Positions 39,764-51,114 of a DNA stretch of 64,000 nt are shown one piece after another. Position 1 is the stretch's first letter; each line of letters begins with the position of its first letter. The translations under genes were made by a program, and so were the position numbers. Location: assembly GCF_002802875.1 (NCBI RefSeq), contig NZ_PEBI01000002.1, positions 75,353-139,352 of the forward strand. The letters run 5' to 3'. Under the pieces are notes generated by a model, which saw nothing but the letters and a program-made list of their open reading frames with translations, was not told the DNA's origin and ran no database searches. Origin of the DNA: Bifidobacterium primatium (lineage in GTDB: Bacteria > Actinomycetota > Actinomycetes > Actinomycetales > Bifidobacteriaceae).

Positions 39764-39799
39764 CGGCGTCGCCGGCTGCCTGCCGGACCGCGTTCCGAC

Positions 39800-39840
39800 A
39801 ACGAACGGGAACCGTGCGCGATGTTGCGTTCCCGTTCGTT
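39800..39840 (+). terminator. hairpin after ABC permease gene
   Basis: 13-bp perfect stem AACGAACGGGAAC (39800-39812) with GTTCCCGTTCGTT (39828-39840). No long T-run. The rest of the 251-bp gap to gatC holds presumed promoter sequence, nothing more recognisable. Confidence 0.6.
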
Positions 39841-40014
39841 GCATTGCATATTGACGGATGGGAACCGTGCCGCTCCTTGGGCTCCTGTTGGTTATGGCCG
39901 TTCAACGAACCGGAACCGCTCACATCGCTCCGTTCCCAATTCGTTGTGATAATGCGACGAAAAGGACCGCAAAGGCACTCCCGCTCGTCACACTTGCGCT
40001 TTATAGTGGGCACT

Positions 40015-40305
40015 ATGCCTACATTCACACGTGAACAGATCGAGCATTTGGGCGATTTGGCCCGAATCGCCCTGACTGACGAAGAGATCACCCGACTCCA
40101 GGGCGAACTGAACGTCATCGCAGACTCCATCAACGAAGTGCAGAAGGTCGCCGGCGACGACGTCAAGCCGACCGCCAACCCGGTTCCGCTGGAAGCCTAC
40201 CTGCGTCCGGACGTGGCCGAGACGCCGCTCACCCAGGCCGAGGCGCTCGCCGGCGGCCCGAAGACCGAGGCCGGCATGTTCGTCGCCCCGCGTATCCAGG
40301 AATAA
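40015..40305 (+). CDS. gatC: Asp/Glu-tRNA amidotransferase subunit C
   Basis: 96 residues. The GatC pattern is [21 protein letters not shown]...[16 protein letters not shown], with C-terminal [20 protein letters not shown]. It holds GatA and GatB together. It is first gene of gatC-gatA-gatB, 19 bp before gatA. Together they convert Glu-tRNA(Gln) (and Asp-tRNA(Asn) where needed) to the amidated forms. Confidence 0.95.
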   Translation: MPTFTREQIEHLGDLARIALTDEEITRLQGELNVIADSINEVQKVAGDDVKPTANPVPLEAYLRPDVAETPLTQAEALAGGPKTEAGMFVAPRIQE

Positions 40306-40324
40306 TCAGGGGGAATGTGCACCA

Positions 40325-41860
<1,536 letters not shown>

Positions 41861-41889
41861 GAGCGTACAGGACGTATTAGGAGCAGACA

Positions 41890-43389
41890 ATGGCAGATAA
41901 ACTCATGAAATTCTCCGAGGCCGTCAAGAAGTACGACCCCGTCATCGGCCTCGAAACCCACGTGGAGCTCAGCACGAACACCAAGCTGTTCTGCCCCGCG
42001 CACGTGGAGTTCGGCGGCGAGCCGAACACCCAGCTCACCCCGGTGAGCCTCGGCCTGCCGGGCAGCCTGCCGGTCATCAACAAGACCGCCGTGGACTACG
42101 CCATCAAGCTGGGCCTCGCCCTGCACTGCGAGATCGCCGAGTGGAGCCAGTTCGCCCGCAAGAACTACTTCTACCCGGACATGCCGCGCGACTACCAGAT
42201 CTCCCAGTACGACAAGCCGACCAACGGCAACGGCTACCTCGACGTCGAGCTCGACGACGGCAGCATCTTCCGCGTGCCGATCGAGCGCGCCCACATCGAG
42301 GACGACGCCGGCAAGAACACCCACATCGGTGGCGCCGACGGCCGCATCGAGGGCGCCGACCACTCCCTCGTGGACTACAACCGCGCCGGCGTGCCGCTCA
42401 TCGAGATCGTGACCAAGCCGATCGAAGGCGTGGGCGACCGCGCCGCCGAGATCGCCGGTGCCTACATGCGCACTCTGCGCGACATCGTGCGTGCCCTGAA
42501 CATCAGCCACGCCCGCATGGAGCAGGGCAACATGCGCGCCGACGTCAACGTCTCGCTGCGCCCCAGCCCGTCCGACCCGTACGGCACCCGTTCCGAGACC
42601 AAGAACGTGAACTCGTTCCGCGGCATCGAGAAGACCATCACGTACGAGATCCGTCGTCAGGCCGCCCGCCTCGACGAAGGCAAGGAGATCCTGCAGGAGA
42701 CCCGTCACTGGGACGAGTCCACGCAGACCACCGCCGGCGGCCGCGTCAAGACCGACGCCGACGACTACCGCTACTTCCCCGACCCCGACCTGGTGATGCT
42801 GCACATCACCAAGGAGCACATCGAGGAGATGAAGGCCCAGATGCCGGAGATGCCGCGCGAGCGCCGCAACCGTCTCAAGGCCGAATGGGGTCTGACCGAC
42901 CTGCAGATGCGCGACATCATCAACGCCGACGCCCTCGACCTCATCGAGGAGACGGTGAAGGCCGGCGCCAAGGCCGCCGGTGCCCGCAAGTGGTGGCTGG
43001 GCGAGATCTCCCGCGCCGCCAACGCCAAGGAGGTCAGCCTCGAGGAGCTGCCGATCACCCCGGCCGACGTGGCCGAGGTCGAGAAGCTCATCGCCGCCGG
43101 CAAGCTCAACGACAAGCTCGCCAAGCAGACCGTCGCCGGCGTGCTCGCCGGTGAGGGCACCCCGGCCGAGGTCGTCAAGAAGCACGGCTACCAGGTGGTC
43201 GAGGACACCGGCGCCATCGAGAAGGCCGTCGACGACGCGCTCGCCGCGAACCCCGACGTGGCCGAAAAGCTCAAGAGCGGCAACATGAAGCCGATGGGTG
43301 TGATCATCGGCGCCGTGATGAAGGCGACCCGCGGTCAGGCCGATGCCAAGGCCGTCACCAAGATCGTCATGAGCAAGGTGAAGTCCTGA
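41890..43389 (+). CDS. gatB: Asp/Glu-tRNA amidotransferase subunit B
   Basis: 499 residues, kinase-like subunit that activates the tRNA-bound carboxylate and binds tRNA. Signatures are [34 protein letters not shown] and [13 protein letters not shown]. The C-terminal YqeY/tail domain (about 350-499) includes [28 protein letters not shown] precedes ATG 41890. The last gene of the operon; a hairpin follows at 43443. Confidence 0.97.
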   Translation: MADKLMKFSEAVKKYDPVIGLETHVELSTNTKLFCPAHVEFGGEPNTQLTPVSLGLPGSLPVINKTAVDYAIKLGLALHCEIAEWSQFARKNYFYPDMPRDYQISQYDKPTNGNGYLDVELDDGSIFRVPIERAHIEDDAGKNTHIGGADGRIEGADHSLVDYNRAGVPLIEIVTKPIEGVGDRAAEIAGAYMRTLRDIVRALNISHARMEQGNMRADVNVSLRPSPSDPYGTRSETKNVNSFRGIEKTITYEIRRQAARLDEGKEILQETRHWDESTQTTAGGRVKTDADDYRYFPDPDLVMLHITKEHIEEMKAQMPEMPRERRNRLKAEWGLTDLQMRDIINADALDLIEETVKAGAKAAGARKWWLGEISRAANAKEVSLEELPITPADVAEVEKLIAAGKLNDKLAKQTVAGVLAGEGTPAEVVKKHGYQVVEDTGAIEKAVDDALAANPDVAEKLKSGNMKPMGVIIGAVMKATRGQADAKAVTKIVMSKVKS

Positions 43390-43442
43390 TCTCACAATCC
43401 TGAGAATCCGCTGGGAAATCAGCGCGCCTCGCTACCATGAAC

Positions 43443-43477
43443 CAGATTCCCCGTGTATCCTATACGCGGGGAATCTG
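43443..43477 (+). terminator. gatCAB hairpin
   Basis: About 15-bp stem CAGATTCCCCGTGTA (43443-43457) with TACGCGGGGAATCTG (43463-43477), one G-U pair. It lies about 55 bp after gatB, with no T-run. Confidence 0.65.
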
Positions 43478-43533
43478 TCATAGTAGACAGACGACAGCAG
43501 TACGACAGACAGCCGATCGATAGAAAGTGACCC

Positions 43534-44541
43534 ATGTCAGCAGATGAAGTGAACAGCGTGGAGGAGCGGACGCAAGACGAAACGCGTACGCTGCCGAGCA
43601 GTCTCGTCATTCCGGAGATCAAGGGCGAAATGGTGCATCTGCGTCCCGCCACCCTTGAGGACCTTCCGCTGATGGACGAGCTGCAGGCCTTCTACAATGC
43701 TTCCACCATCACCGGCAAGGATGCGCAGTCCGAACGCGCGCTGGTCCATACATGGGTGGGCCGTTCGGTCGCATGGGGCCGTGGTCTGTCTCCGGAGGAG
43801 TCCGGCGTGGGCGATCCCGAATCCCGCCGCACCATCGCATGGTCGGTGCTCGCCGACTCCAACCCCGACGATGACGACCGCACCAAGGTCATCGGCATGA
43901 TCTTCCTCATCGACATCGACAGCTGGGCGAAGTCCGCCCGCATCCAGGTCATGCTCGGCCGCGATTACCGTGGCCGCGGCTACTCGCGAGACGCCATGCC
44001 GCGCGTCATGACGTACGGCTTCGCCCCCGAGCCCGCCGGACTCGGCCTGCACCGCATCTGGGTGGCCGTGCCCGAGAAGAACACGCGTTCGCTTTCCGTG
44101 TACCAGTCGCTGGGCTTCATGAAGGAGGGCACGTCGCGCCATGCGCTGTGGGACGACGCCAACCAGCGGTACCAGGACCAGATCGTGCTCGGCACGCTCG
44201 TCGACGAATACGATCCGATCCGTTCGCTCGACGCATTCGGCATGCATCTGATCGAGGACAATCCCGGCGTGCGCGAGGCACTGGCCCTGCGCGAGCATTC
44301 GCTGGCCCTCGAGGTCAAACGCAGGGGGAACGACGCCGAGAACGACCGACTGGAATCCGACCTCGCCGACCTGATCAACGGCGGCGACTCCGGTCAGGCC
44401 AAACCGGCCGGCAAGACCCGTGGCCAGCAGGAATACAATTACTGGCCGAATTCCAACAACGGCAACGAGGAGGACGCCAAGCGCTCGAAGCGGGCGTGGT
44501 GGCGCAGCCTCGGCAACCGCTCCCGAGGAGGAAACGAATGA
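43534..44541 (+). CDS. GNAT family acetyltransferase
   Basis: 335 residues. The GNAT core spans about 28-215, with MVHLRPATLEDLPLM at the start, the acetyl-CoA loop GRDYRGRGYSRDAM (about 143-156), then HRIWVAVPEKNTRSLSVYQSLGFMKEG. The remaining 120 residues form a charged tail (REHSLALEVKRRGNDAEN) not found in the core family. Likely N-acetylates a protein or small amine; substrate unknown. The stop overlaps the DUF2469 start (ATGA), so both are co-translated. Confidence 0.88.
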   Translation: MSADEVNSVEERTQDETRTLPSSLVIPEIKGEMVHLRPATLEDLPLMDELQAFYNASTITGKDAQSERALVHTWVGRSVAWGRGLSPEESGVGDPESRRTIAWSVLADSNPDDDDRTKVIGMIFLIDIDSWAKSARIQVMLGRDYRGRGYSRDAMPRVMTYGFAPEPAGLGLHRIWVAVPEKNTRSLSVYQSLGFMKEGTSRHALWDDANQRYQDQIVLGTLVDEYDPIRSLDAFGMHLIEDNPGVREALALREHSLALEVKRRGNDAENDRLESDLADLINGGDSGQAKPAGKTRGQQEYNYWPNSNNGNEEDAKRSKRAWWRSLGNRSRGGNE

Positions 44542-44849
44542 GCGCTGAGGATCTCGACAACTACGAGACCGATGCGGAACTGGCGCTGTACAAAGAATAT
44601 CGCGACGTCATCAAACTGTTCACCTACGTCGTCGAGACGGAACGGCGCTTCTACCTGGCGAACAAGGTCGACTTCAACGTGCGTTCCGCCGGGCAGGACG
44701 TCTACTTCGACGTGCAGCTGACCGACGCATGGGTGTGGGATGTGTATCGTCCCAGCCGATTCGTCACCAACGTCCGCATCGTCACGTTCAAGGACGTGAA
44801 CGTCGAGGAGGTCCAGAAGACCGACATCGACATCCCCGACAACATCTGA
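44538..44849 (+). CDS. DUF2469 family protein
   Basis: 103 residues, conserved actinobacterial family of unknown function. Diagnostic stretches are YETDAELALYKEYRDVIKLFTY, VVETERRFYLANKVDF, DAWVWDVYRPSRFVTNVRIV and TFKDVNVEEV. Acidic, no signal or membrane segment. In many actinobacteria it sits beside rnhB; here rnhB is about 4 kb downstream. SD GAGGAGG precedes ATG 44538. Confidence 0.9.
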   Translation: MSAEDLDNYETDAELALYKEYRDVIKLFTYVVETERRFYLANKVDFNVRSAGQDVYFDVQLTDAWVWDVYRPSRFVTNVRIVTFKDVNVEEVQKTDIDIPDNI

Positions 44850-44885
44850 CATCGCCGGGTTGTGCGGAATGACGGCGGGGGTTTT

Positions 44886-44940
44886 GGCTCCCCTCAAGTA
44901 TGAGGGGAGCTGTCGGCCGTAGGACGACTGAGGGGAGTTG
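44886..44940. repeat. CTCCCCTCA palindrome, copy 1
   Basis: GGCTCCCCTCA, loop, TGAGGGGAGC, then GTCGGCC...GACGACTGAGGGGAG. A composite palindrome in the 322-bp gap before the FAD oxidoreductase gene. The rest of that gap (44941-45171) holds a probable promoter near 45040-45110 but no gene. Confidence 0.7.
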
Positions 44941-45171
44941 CCGCCGTCGATCATGCCGTCGCATGACAGCCTCCTCGGAGACGGGACCACCGAGCGGAAG
45001 ACAGGCGGCATCTCACCCTACGCGACGCTGAATTCTGCGAAAAGAATGTGTATGCACATCGTCTCTGTGCGCTTTGCTCCCACGGTCTGTACTAGAGTGG
45101 TCACGATTTAGTTTGCGTCATCCATGCATCGTTATGCATGTTCGTTCAATCTGCATTGTGAGGAGTACGAC

Positions 45172-46761
45172 GTGGCAGAAAAGAAGTCGGTCGTTATCAT
45201 CGGCGGCGGCCCCGCAGGCCTGACCGCAGCATGGGAGCTGGTGAAGGACGGCGGCGCCGAGAACTACGACGTCACCGTGCTCGAGGCGACCCGCGAATTC
45301 GGTGGCATCTCGCGCACCGTCAAGTACAACGGCAACCGTATGGACATCGGCGGTCATCGCTTCTTCTCCAAGGACGACCGCATCATGGACTGGTGGAAGG
45401 AGACGCTGCCACTGCAGGGCGCCCCCTCCTACGACGACAAGAAGCTCGGACGCCACCACGACCTCGAACCCGGCGGCCCCGACCCCGAGAAGACCGACCA
45501 CGTGATGCTCAAGCGCCATCGCGTCTCCCGCATCTTCTGGAACCACCGCTTCTTCGACTACCCGATCTCGCTGACCCCGAACACCCTCAAGGCCATGGGC
45601 TTCAAGCTCACCATGGTGGCCGGCTTCAGCTACCTCAAGTCCATCTTCCACAAGCTTCCCGAAACCAACCTCGAGAACTTCTACATCAACCGTTTCGGCC
45701 GCAAGCTCTACTCCATGTTCTTCGAAGGCTACACGGAGAAGCTGTGGGGCCGCCACCCCTCCGAGATCTCCGCCGACTGGGGCGCCCAGCGCGTCAAGGG
45801 CCTGAGCATCCTCGGCGTCCTCAAGAACGCGTTCTCCAAGCTGCTGCCCAAGAAGCGCTCCAACAAGGAGGTCGAGACCTCCCTCATCGAGGAGTTCTGG
45901 TACCCGAAGCTCGGCCCCGGCCAGCTGTGGGAGACCGTCGAGGAGAACTGCGTCGAGCACGGCGCCAACGTCATCACCGATGCCAAGGTCGTCGAGGTGC
46001 GCCAGGACGCCGGCCGCATCGCCGCCGTCGTGTACGAGGACTCGCACGGCAACCGCACCGAGATCAAGGCCGACGAGTTCATCTCGTCCATGCCCATCAA
46101 GGACCTCATCACCGCCGTCGACGCCTCCGACAAGCCCGCCCCCAAGGACATGACCGCCATCGCCACCGGCCTGCCCTACCGCGACTTCGTCACCGTCGGC
46201 CTGCTGTGCAAGAAGCTGCGCATCCGCAACACCACCGACATCCCCACCCTCGGCAACCCGCCCATCGTCCCCGACTGCTGGATCTACGTGCAGGACCCCG
46301 GCTACAAGGTCGGCCGCATCCAGGTCTTCAACAACTGGAGCCCCTACCTCGTCAAGAACGTCGACGACACCGTCTGGATCGGCCTCGAATACTTCTGCGA
46401 GGAAGGCGACGCCTTCTGGAACATGACCGACGACGAGGCCCGCGACTTCGCCATCAAGGAACTCACCCGCATGCGCGTCATCAACGGTCCGCAGGATGTC
46501 CTCGACGCCCACCGCGAACGCGTTCCCAAGGCCTACCCCGCCTACTTCGACACCTGGCAGCACATCGACGAGCTCGTCGAATACCTCGACGGCTTCGGCA
46601 ACCTCTACTGCGTCGGACGCAACGGCCAGCACCGCTACAACAACCAGGACCACTCCATGGCCACCGCCATCGAAGCCGTCAACAACATCAAGACCGGCAG
46701 GACCAGCAAGAAGAACGTGTGGTCTGTCAACACCGAAAAGTCCTACCACGAAGAGAAATAA
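45172..46761 (+). CDS. NAD(P)/FAD-dependent oxidoreductase, UDP-galactopyranose mutase-like
   Basis: 529 residues. The N-terminal Rossmann fold is [17 protein letters not shown] (about 7-23), followed by the FAD motif [12 protein letters not shown] and [10 protein letters not shown], which resembles amine-oxidase/Glf-type flavoproteins that act on sugars or polyprenyl-type molecules. C-terminal [16 protein letters not shown] closes the FAD site. GTG 45172 has SD AGGAG; an in-frame ATG at 45124 has none. Role in cell-surface glycan synthesis is plausible but unproven. A multi-hairpin repeat element begins at its stop codon. Confidence 0.82.
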   Translation: MAEKKSVVIIGGGPAGLTAAWELVKDGGAENYDVTVLEATREFGGISRTVKYNGNRMDIGGHRFFSKDDRIMDWWKETLPLQGAPSYDDKKLGRHHDLEPGGPDPEKTDHVMLKRHRVSRIFWNHRFFDYPISLTPNTLKAMGFKLTMVAGFSYLKSIFHKLPETNLENFYINRFGRKLYSMFFEGYTEKLWGRHPSEISADWGAQRVKGLSILGVLKNAFSKLLPKKRSNKEVETSLIEEFWYPKLGPGQLWETVEENCVEHGANVITDAKVVEVRQDAGRIAAVVYEDSHGNRTEIKADEFISSMPIKDLITAVDASDKPAPKDMTAIATGLPYRDFVTVGLLCKKLRIRNTTDIPTLGNPPIVPDCWIYVQDPGYKVGRIQVFNNWSPYLVKNVDDTVWIGLEYFCEEGDAFWNMTDDEARDFAIKELTRMRVINGPQDVLDAHRERVPKAYPAYFDTWQHIDELVEYLDGFGNLYCVGRNGQHRYNNQDHSMATAIEAVNNIKTGRTSKKNVWSVNTEKSYHEEK

Positions 46762-47020
46762 TCGACGGAGCGTCAAGCCCCTTTCCTCGGCGCTCGACGT
46801 ATTGATATACGCCTTCGGCCTCGGACGGGGCTTGCCGCACACGTCGATTATTCCTCTTGCAGAAAAGTAAATAACGGAGTGTCAGCGTCCTTTCCTCAGG
46901 TCTCGACGTACCTTTGTACGCCTTCGCCTTCGGACGGCCGTTGACACACGGCGTTCATCCCTTTTCCGAGAGATTAGGTGACGGAGAGCGTCAAGCCCCT
47001 TACCTCGGTGCTCGGCGTGT
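46757..47020 (+). repeat. multi-hairpin GGAGCGTC family, two copies plus a partial
   Basis: Copy 1: arms AATAATCGACG (46757-46767, overlapping the stop codon) and CGTCGATTATT (46842-46852), inner CAAGCCCC (46774-46781) with GGGGCTTG (46827-46834). Copy 2, about 46870-46955: TGTCA...TGACA with CGACGTACCTTTGTACG. A partial copy starts near 46979. Same family as 12704-12806. Confidence 0.75.
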
Positions 47021-47031
47021 GATGTGAAACC

Positions 47032-47239
47032 CGCTGCGGAACCATGGTTCGCGGCGGGTTTTTCGTATGTATGCGACAAAACCGCCTCTGGAGCCCTCCT
47101 AGCGTCGGTTATAACGCACGTATGCGTCAAACCCGCCGCCAACGACGCCTCAGAGTCGGTTATAACGCACGAGTGCGCAAGACCCGCCGCTAAGAGACCG
47201 TTAAAGTCGGTTATAACGCATGCGTTATAACCGACGGTA
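47032..47239 (+). repeat. GGTTATAACGCA / AACCCGCCGC repeat array, copy 2
   Basis: Three and a half direct units of about 50 bp, each reading TGCG-AAACCCGCCGC-variable-GTCGGTTATAACGCACG. It ends in a loopless perfect 30-bp palindrome (47206-47235, core GGTTATAACGCA and its complement). No gene; the rest of the gap to rplS (47240-47478) is probable leader and promoter. Confidence 0.75.
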
Positions 47240-47478
47240 GGGGCGATGCACACCGGGGCACTGGTCCACCTCCCGCGTATACTTGAAGAGTTGTGCCGAG
47301 TCGCGTATTGCCGCATAGATGCGCGTCTCAACAGGTCCAGACCATCATCGATCGGATCGGCACGCTCCCCGAAGGCAGACCCGAGGGGATACCGAATTTT
47401 GGAAGACATCGCGCGCATCACGCCCGTCGTCTTCCCCGACTTGCGCTGATATGCGGCGGCAATGGAGGAACAAGCATT

Positions 47479-47850
47479 ATGGTGAATGCAATCGAAGCGT
47501 TCGACGCCAAGCACCTGAAGCCCGCCGAGGAGATCCCGGCCTTCCGTCCCGGCGACACCGTCAAGGTGAACGTCAACATCAAGGAAGGCAACAACTCCCG
47601 TATCCAGGCCTTCACCGGCGTGGTGATCGCCCGTCAGGGCGGCGGCGTGCGCGAGACGTTCGTCGTTCGTAAGATCAGCTTCGGCGTGGGCGTGGAGCGT
47701 CGCTTCCCGCTGCACTCCCCGGTGATCGATTCCATCGAACTCGTCCGCAAGGGCAAGGTGCGTCGCGCCAAGCTGTACTACCTGCGCAACCTGCGCGGCA
47801 AGGCCGCTCGTATCGTCGAGCGTCGCGACAACAGCCAGAAGGCCGACTGA
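47479..47850 (+). CDS. rplS: 50S ribosomal protein L19
   Basis: 123 residues, near-universal L19 pattern: [35 protein letters not shown], then [24 protein letters not shown] and C-terminal [18 protein letters not shown] 47479 follows SD GGAGGA. Here it is separate from trmD/rimM and followed by lepB. Confidence 0.97.
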   Translation: MVNAIEAFDAKHLKPAEEIPAFRPGDTVKVNVNIKEGNNSRIQAFTGVVIARQGGGVRETFVVRKISFGVGVERRFPLHSPVIDSIELVRKGKVRRAKLYYLRNLRGKAARIVERRDNSQKAD

Positions 47851-47886
47851 GTCCTTCACGCATCCCACGCAACACGTGGGTGGCAT

Positions 47887-47924
47887 GGAAGCCCGGAATT
47901 CCGCATCGTGGATTCCGGGCTTCC
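47887..47924 (+). terminator. rplS hairpin
   Basis: GGAAGCCCGGAATTCC (47887-47902) with GGATTCCGGGCTTCC (47910-47924), one bulged base. A smaller CCCACG/CGTGGG hairpin lies just before it. Confidence 0.65.
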
Positions 47925-47977
47925 GCGTATAGTATTCGCGTACATCTCAAGCAGTGGCAAGCAGGGGAGCGCATCGT

Positions 47978-48676
47978 ATGACTGAACACCAGACGGACGG
48001 CAACGATCGCATCGCATCCGGCGTCGTGGCCGGAGCCTCCGGGACCGCAGACCCCGACGGGCGGCAGCCCGACCGCATGACCCTGCGCGACCTGCTCGTC
48101 TGGGCCGGCATTCCGCTGGTCATCGTGCTGTTCCTGCGCATGTTCGTCATCGGCGTATACGAGATCCCCTCCGAATCGATGCGCGACACGCTGCAGGTCG
48201 GCGACAAGGTCGTCACATCCCGTCTGGCGCCGCGGTTCTTCGAACTGCATCGCGGCGACATCATTGTCTTCAAGGATCCGGCGAACTGGCTCGGTCCGAG
48301 CGCGAAAAGCCAGTTCCTCATCAAACGTCTGATCGGCCTGCCCGGCGACACCGTGGCATGCAAGGGCCCCGGCCAGCCGATCACCATCAACGGCAAGGCC
48401 ATCGACGATTCCTCGTTCATTCGTCCGGGCGTCAACCCCAGCGACTTCGCGTTCAGCGTGAAGGTGACCGAGGGGCATGTGTTCGTGATGGGCGACAACC
48501 GTTCGAACTCCGCCGACTCCCGCGTGCACCAGGAGGACGGCGACAACGGTCTGGTCCCGATCTCCGACGTCGAGGGCGTGGCGGCGGCCATATACTGGCC
48601 GGTCGGCCACTGGTCGGGACTCGGCAGACCCGACGCCGTGTTCGACGGCGTATCGGGCGTTTCCGGCGGGAAATAA
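47978..48676 (+). CDS. lepB: type I signal peptidase
   Basis: 232 residues. A single N-terminal TM helix (about 41-62) is followed by an extracytoplasmic catalytic domain: Ser in IPSESMRDTL (about 67), Lys in FLIKRLIGLPGD (about 114) and the box GDNRSNSADSR. It cleaves signal peptides of exported proteins such as the surface adhesins in this window. GGGGAG precedes ATG 47978. Placement between rplS and rnhB is a common actinobacterial order. Confidence 0.94.
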   Translation: MTEHQTDGNDRIASGVVAGASGTADPDGRQPDRMTLRDLLVWAGIPLVIVLFLRMFVIGVYEIPSESMRDTLQVGDKVVTSRLAPRFFELHRGDIIVFKDPANWLGPSAKSQFLIKRLIGLPGDTVACKGPGQPITINGKAIDDSSFIRPGVNPSDFAFSVKVTEGHVFVMGDNRSNSADSRVHQEDGDNGLVPISDVEGVAAAIYWPVGHWSGLGRPDAVFDGVSGVSGGK

Positions 48677-48709
48677 CGTCGGCGATAATACGATATGCGT
48701 ACATGTACA

Positions 48710-48790
48710 ACGGCAAACACGGCATACGTGGCATACGTGACGTCGCAATGACGGCATACGTGGCATATGCGGCATACACGGCGAAATGAT
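48710..48790 (+). repeat. GGCATACGT short tandem repeats
   Basis: About six imperfect copies of GGCATACGT/GGCATATGC between lepB and rnhB. Confidence 0.6.
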
Positions 48791-48806
48791 GGCGAAGGAG
48801 CGAGAC

Positions 48807-49607
48807 ATGGTGGTTCCACGGCAGGCGCCCACGCTCGACCATGAGCGTGCGTTGGCGAACAAGGGATATTCGCTGGTCGTCGGATTCGACGAGGTCGGAC
48901 GCGGTTCGCTGGCCGGTCCGGCCATGGTGGGCGCCTGTGCGCTGCTCGCCCGCGACGCCGACGAATGGACGGTGCCGAACGGCGTCGCCGATTCGAAGAT
49001 GCTCACCGAAGTGCGACGCGAATCGCTGCTGGAGCCGTTGAAGGCCTGGTCGGCCGTCTGGGCCGTGGGCGCGGTGAGCTCCCAAGAGGTCGACGAATGG
49101 GGCATCACGTATGCGCTGGGCGTCGCCGCCGTGCGCGCGCTCAACGAAATCGAGACGCTGGTCACGACTGGCGGGCACACCGACCTCGGACTGGGCGAGG
49201 CGCCGACGGATTTCGCGCCGGACTGGCACGGCACCATCGCCGGCCTCGGCGGCGAGGAACCCGACCTGCGCATCAACCATGCGAACCTACGCGTCGCCGG
49301 CATCCTCGACGGGCCGAACGACTACATCACGCCGGTCGTCAACTCGTTCGACGCGCCGCCGCTGCTCGAACCGATCGCCATGACCACCGTCGTCAAGGGC
49401 GACCGCAAGTGCGCGTCCGTCGCGGCTGCGGCCGTGATCTCGAAGGTCACGCGAGACCGCATGATGGCCGATCTGGCCGCCGCGCACCCCGAATTCGAGG
49501 CATACGCGTGGGCGAGCAACAAGGGCTACGGCTCGGTGCCGCATCGCGCCGCCATCGCCGCGAACGGAGCGACCGAATACCACCGCAAGACCTGGCACCT
49601 GTTCTGA
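48807..49607 (+). CDS. rnhB: ribonuclease HII
   Basis: 266 residues. It removes RNA from RNA-DNA hybrids and single ribonucleotides from DNA. Acidic active-site motifs are VGFDEVGRGSLAGP (about 22-35), ADSKMLTEVR and KGDRKCASVAAAAVISKVTRDR. An insert of about 45 residues (VTTGGHTDLGLGEAP...GEEPD) makes it longer than E. coli RNase HII. ATG 48807 has SD GAAGGAG at 48794-48800; ATG 48786 lies before that SD. Confidence 0.95.
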   Translation: MVVPRQAPTLDHERALANKGYSLVVGFDEVGRGSLAGPAMVGACALLARDADEWTVPNGVADSKMLTEVRRESLLEPLKAWSAVWAVGAVSSQEVDEWGITYALGVAAVRALNEIETLVTTGGHTDLGLGEAPTDFAPDWHGTIAGLGGEEPDLRINHANLRVAGILDGPNDYITPVVNSFDAPPLLEPIAMTTVVKGDRKCASVAAAAVISKVTRDRMMADLAAAHPEFEAYAWASNKGYGSVPHRAAIAANGATEYHRKTWHLF

Positions 49608-49764
49608 GGCTCGCGTTGCGATTCGGTTCACGAATGCAGGCCCGATTCGGTTCACGAATCATGAATTGGGAGGCGTCGGCTCATTCGTGCGACGTATGGT
49701 GGTTCACGAATCGGGGGCTATGGATGCATTCGCCGATTCGTGCCCTCGCCGTACCATGGCAATC
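49608..49764. repeat. GATTCGGTTCACGAAT repeats
   Basis: Two GATTCGGTTCACGAAT copies in tandem, then TTCACGAATCGG and GATTCGTGCC variants. Related in sequence to the GATTCGTG motifs at 20.7-21 kb. No gene. Confidence 0.55.
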
Positions 49765-50970
49765 ATGACGACTGAGATTACTTTCGACCGCGCCGCCACG
49801 CGCAACGACGCTTTGAACACACTGCTCATGCAGCTGATGAACGAGTATTCGGTCAGCGACAGCGAAGGACCGCTCGCCGACGCCGTCGAGCGATTCCTGA
49901 ACGGTTTCGCGCATCTGACCGTGCACCGCCACGGCGACACGGTGGTCGCGTCCACCGACTTCGGCAAGCCCGGGCGCGTGCTGCTCGCCGGCCATATCGA
50001 CACCGTGCCGGTGATCGACAACTTCCCCCCGAAATGGCTTGAACCCGGCGATCCGCTGATCCGCGCCGAAATCGCCGAGAACAACGCCGGCGAACGCGTG
50101 CTGTGGGGTCGCGGCGCCACCGACATGAAGCCGTCCGACGCCGTGATGCTCTACCTGGCGGCCACGCTCGACGACGCGTCCCGCACGAACTACGACCTGA
50201 CGTACATCTTCTACGACCACGAGGAGGTGGAGGCCAGCAAGAACGGTCTGCGCAAGGTCGTTGAGACGCATCCCGACTGGGTGAAGGGCGATTTCGCCAT
50301 CATCGGCGAGCCGACCAGCTGCGGCATCGAGGGCGGCTGCAACGGCACCATCCGTTTCGACGTCATCTGCCACGGCGTCGCCGCGCATTCGGCCCGCGCG
50401 TGGATGGGCGAGAACGCGATTCACAAGGCCGCCGAAGTACTGAACCGACTCAACGCTTACGAGCCGCAGACCATCACCGTCGAAGGCCTCGACTACCGCG
50501 AGGGCCTCAACGCCACGCTCATCTCCGGCGGCAAGGGAACGAACGTCATCCCCGACGAATGCCGCATCCATGTGAACTACCGTTTCGCCCCCGACAAGAC
50601 GCTTGCCGAGGCGAAGGCCCTGATGATCGGCGCCGACGCGGGCGCCGAGCTCGGCAACGGCGAGCATGCGGCCACCGGCGGCGTGTTCGAGGGCTTCGGC
50701 ATCGAGATGAAGGACGAGTCGCCGGCCGCACGCCCCGGCATGGACACGCCGCTCGCGCAGTCGCTGGCCGCACTTGTGAAGGACCGCACCGGCCGCGACC
50801 CGCAGGCGAAGATGGGCTGGACCGATGTGGCGCGCTTCTCCCAGCTCAGCGTGCCGGCCGTGAATCTCGGCGCCGGCGACGCGCTGCTCGCCCACAAGGC
50901 CGATGAGCAGATCCCCGAATCCCAGCTCACCGACCTCGCCGACATCCTCGAAGAATGGCTGAGCCGTTAA
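49765..50970 (+). CDS. dapE: succinyl-diaminopimelate desuccinylase
   Basis: 401 residues, M20 dizinc hydrolase that makes LL-diaminopimelate for lysine and peptidoglycan. Metal ligands are visible: LAGHIDTVPV (His about 77), GRGATDMKPSD, DHEEVEASKNG and GEPTSCGIEGGC, with His in LAHKADEQ near the C-terminus. The dimerisation region begins CHGVAAHSARAWMGENA. ATG 49765 and ATG 49756 are both possible; neither has a clear SD. Confidence 0.9.
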   Translation: MTTEITFDRAATRNDALNTLLMQLMNEYSVSDSEGPLADAVERFLNGFAHLTVHRHGDTVVASTDFGKPGRVLLAGHIDTVPVIDNFPPKWLEPGDPLIRAEIAENNAGERVLWGRGATDMKPSDAVMLYLAATLDDASRTNYDLTYIFYDHEEVEASKNGLRKVVETHPDWVKGDFAIIGEPTSCGIEGGCNGTIRFDVICHGVAAHSARAWMGENAIHKAAEVLNRLNAYEPQTITVEGLDYREGLNATLISGGKGTNVIPDECRIHVNYRFAPDKTLAEAKALMIGADAGAELGNGEHAATGGVFEGFGIEMKDESPAARPGMDTPLAQSLAALVKDRTGRDPQAKMGWTDVARFSQLSVPAVNLGAGDALLAHKADEQIPESQLTDLADILEEWLSR

Positions 50971-51002
50971 GCAAACAGTCCGGTGGACTGTTTGTAGGCT
51001 CA
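50960..51002 (+). terminator. dapE hairpin
   Basis: Stem CAAACAGTCC (50972-50981) with GGACTGTTTG (50985-50994), loop GGT. Outer arms TGAGCC and GGCTCA (50960-50965, 50997-51002). Core matches the leuD hairpin. A 7-bp GGCGCGC hairpin (51004-51027) follows. Confidence 0.7.
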
Positions 51003-51064
51003 GGGCGCGCGATTCATCGAGCGCGCCGTCGGGCTTGACGGGTGCGAGACCGGTTCCGTCAATC

Positions 51065-51114
51065 GGCTCCTCTCAATATGAGGGGAGCCGTCGGCGAAGC
51101 CGACTAAGGGGAGT
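51065..51114. repeat. CTCCCCTCA palindrome, copy 2
   Basis: GGCTCCTCTCA, loop, TGAGGGGAGCC, then GTCGGCGAAGCCGAC and TAAGGGGAG. It lies in the 431-bp gap between dapE and rne. The remainder to 51401 is probable rne leader (a TTGACA at 51340 without a good -10). Confidence 0.65.

Noticed and set aside
47032-47239. CRISPR array
   Set aside because: Three and a half units with short variable centres of unequal length that can pair with their own flanks; no leader or cas genes.
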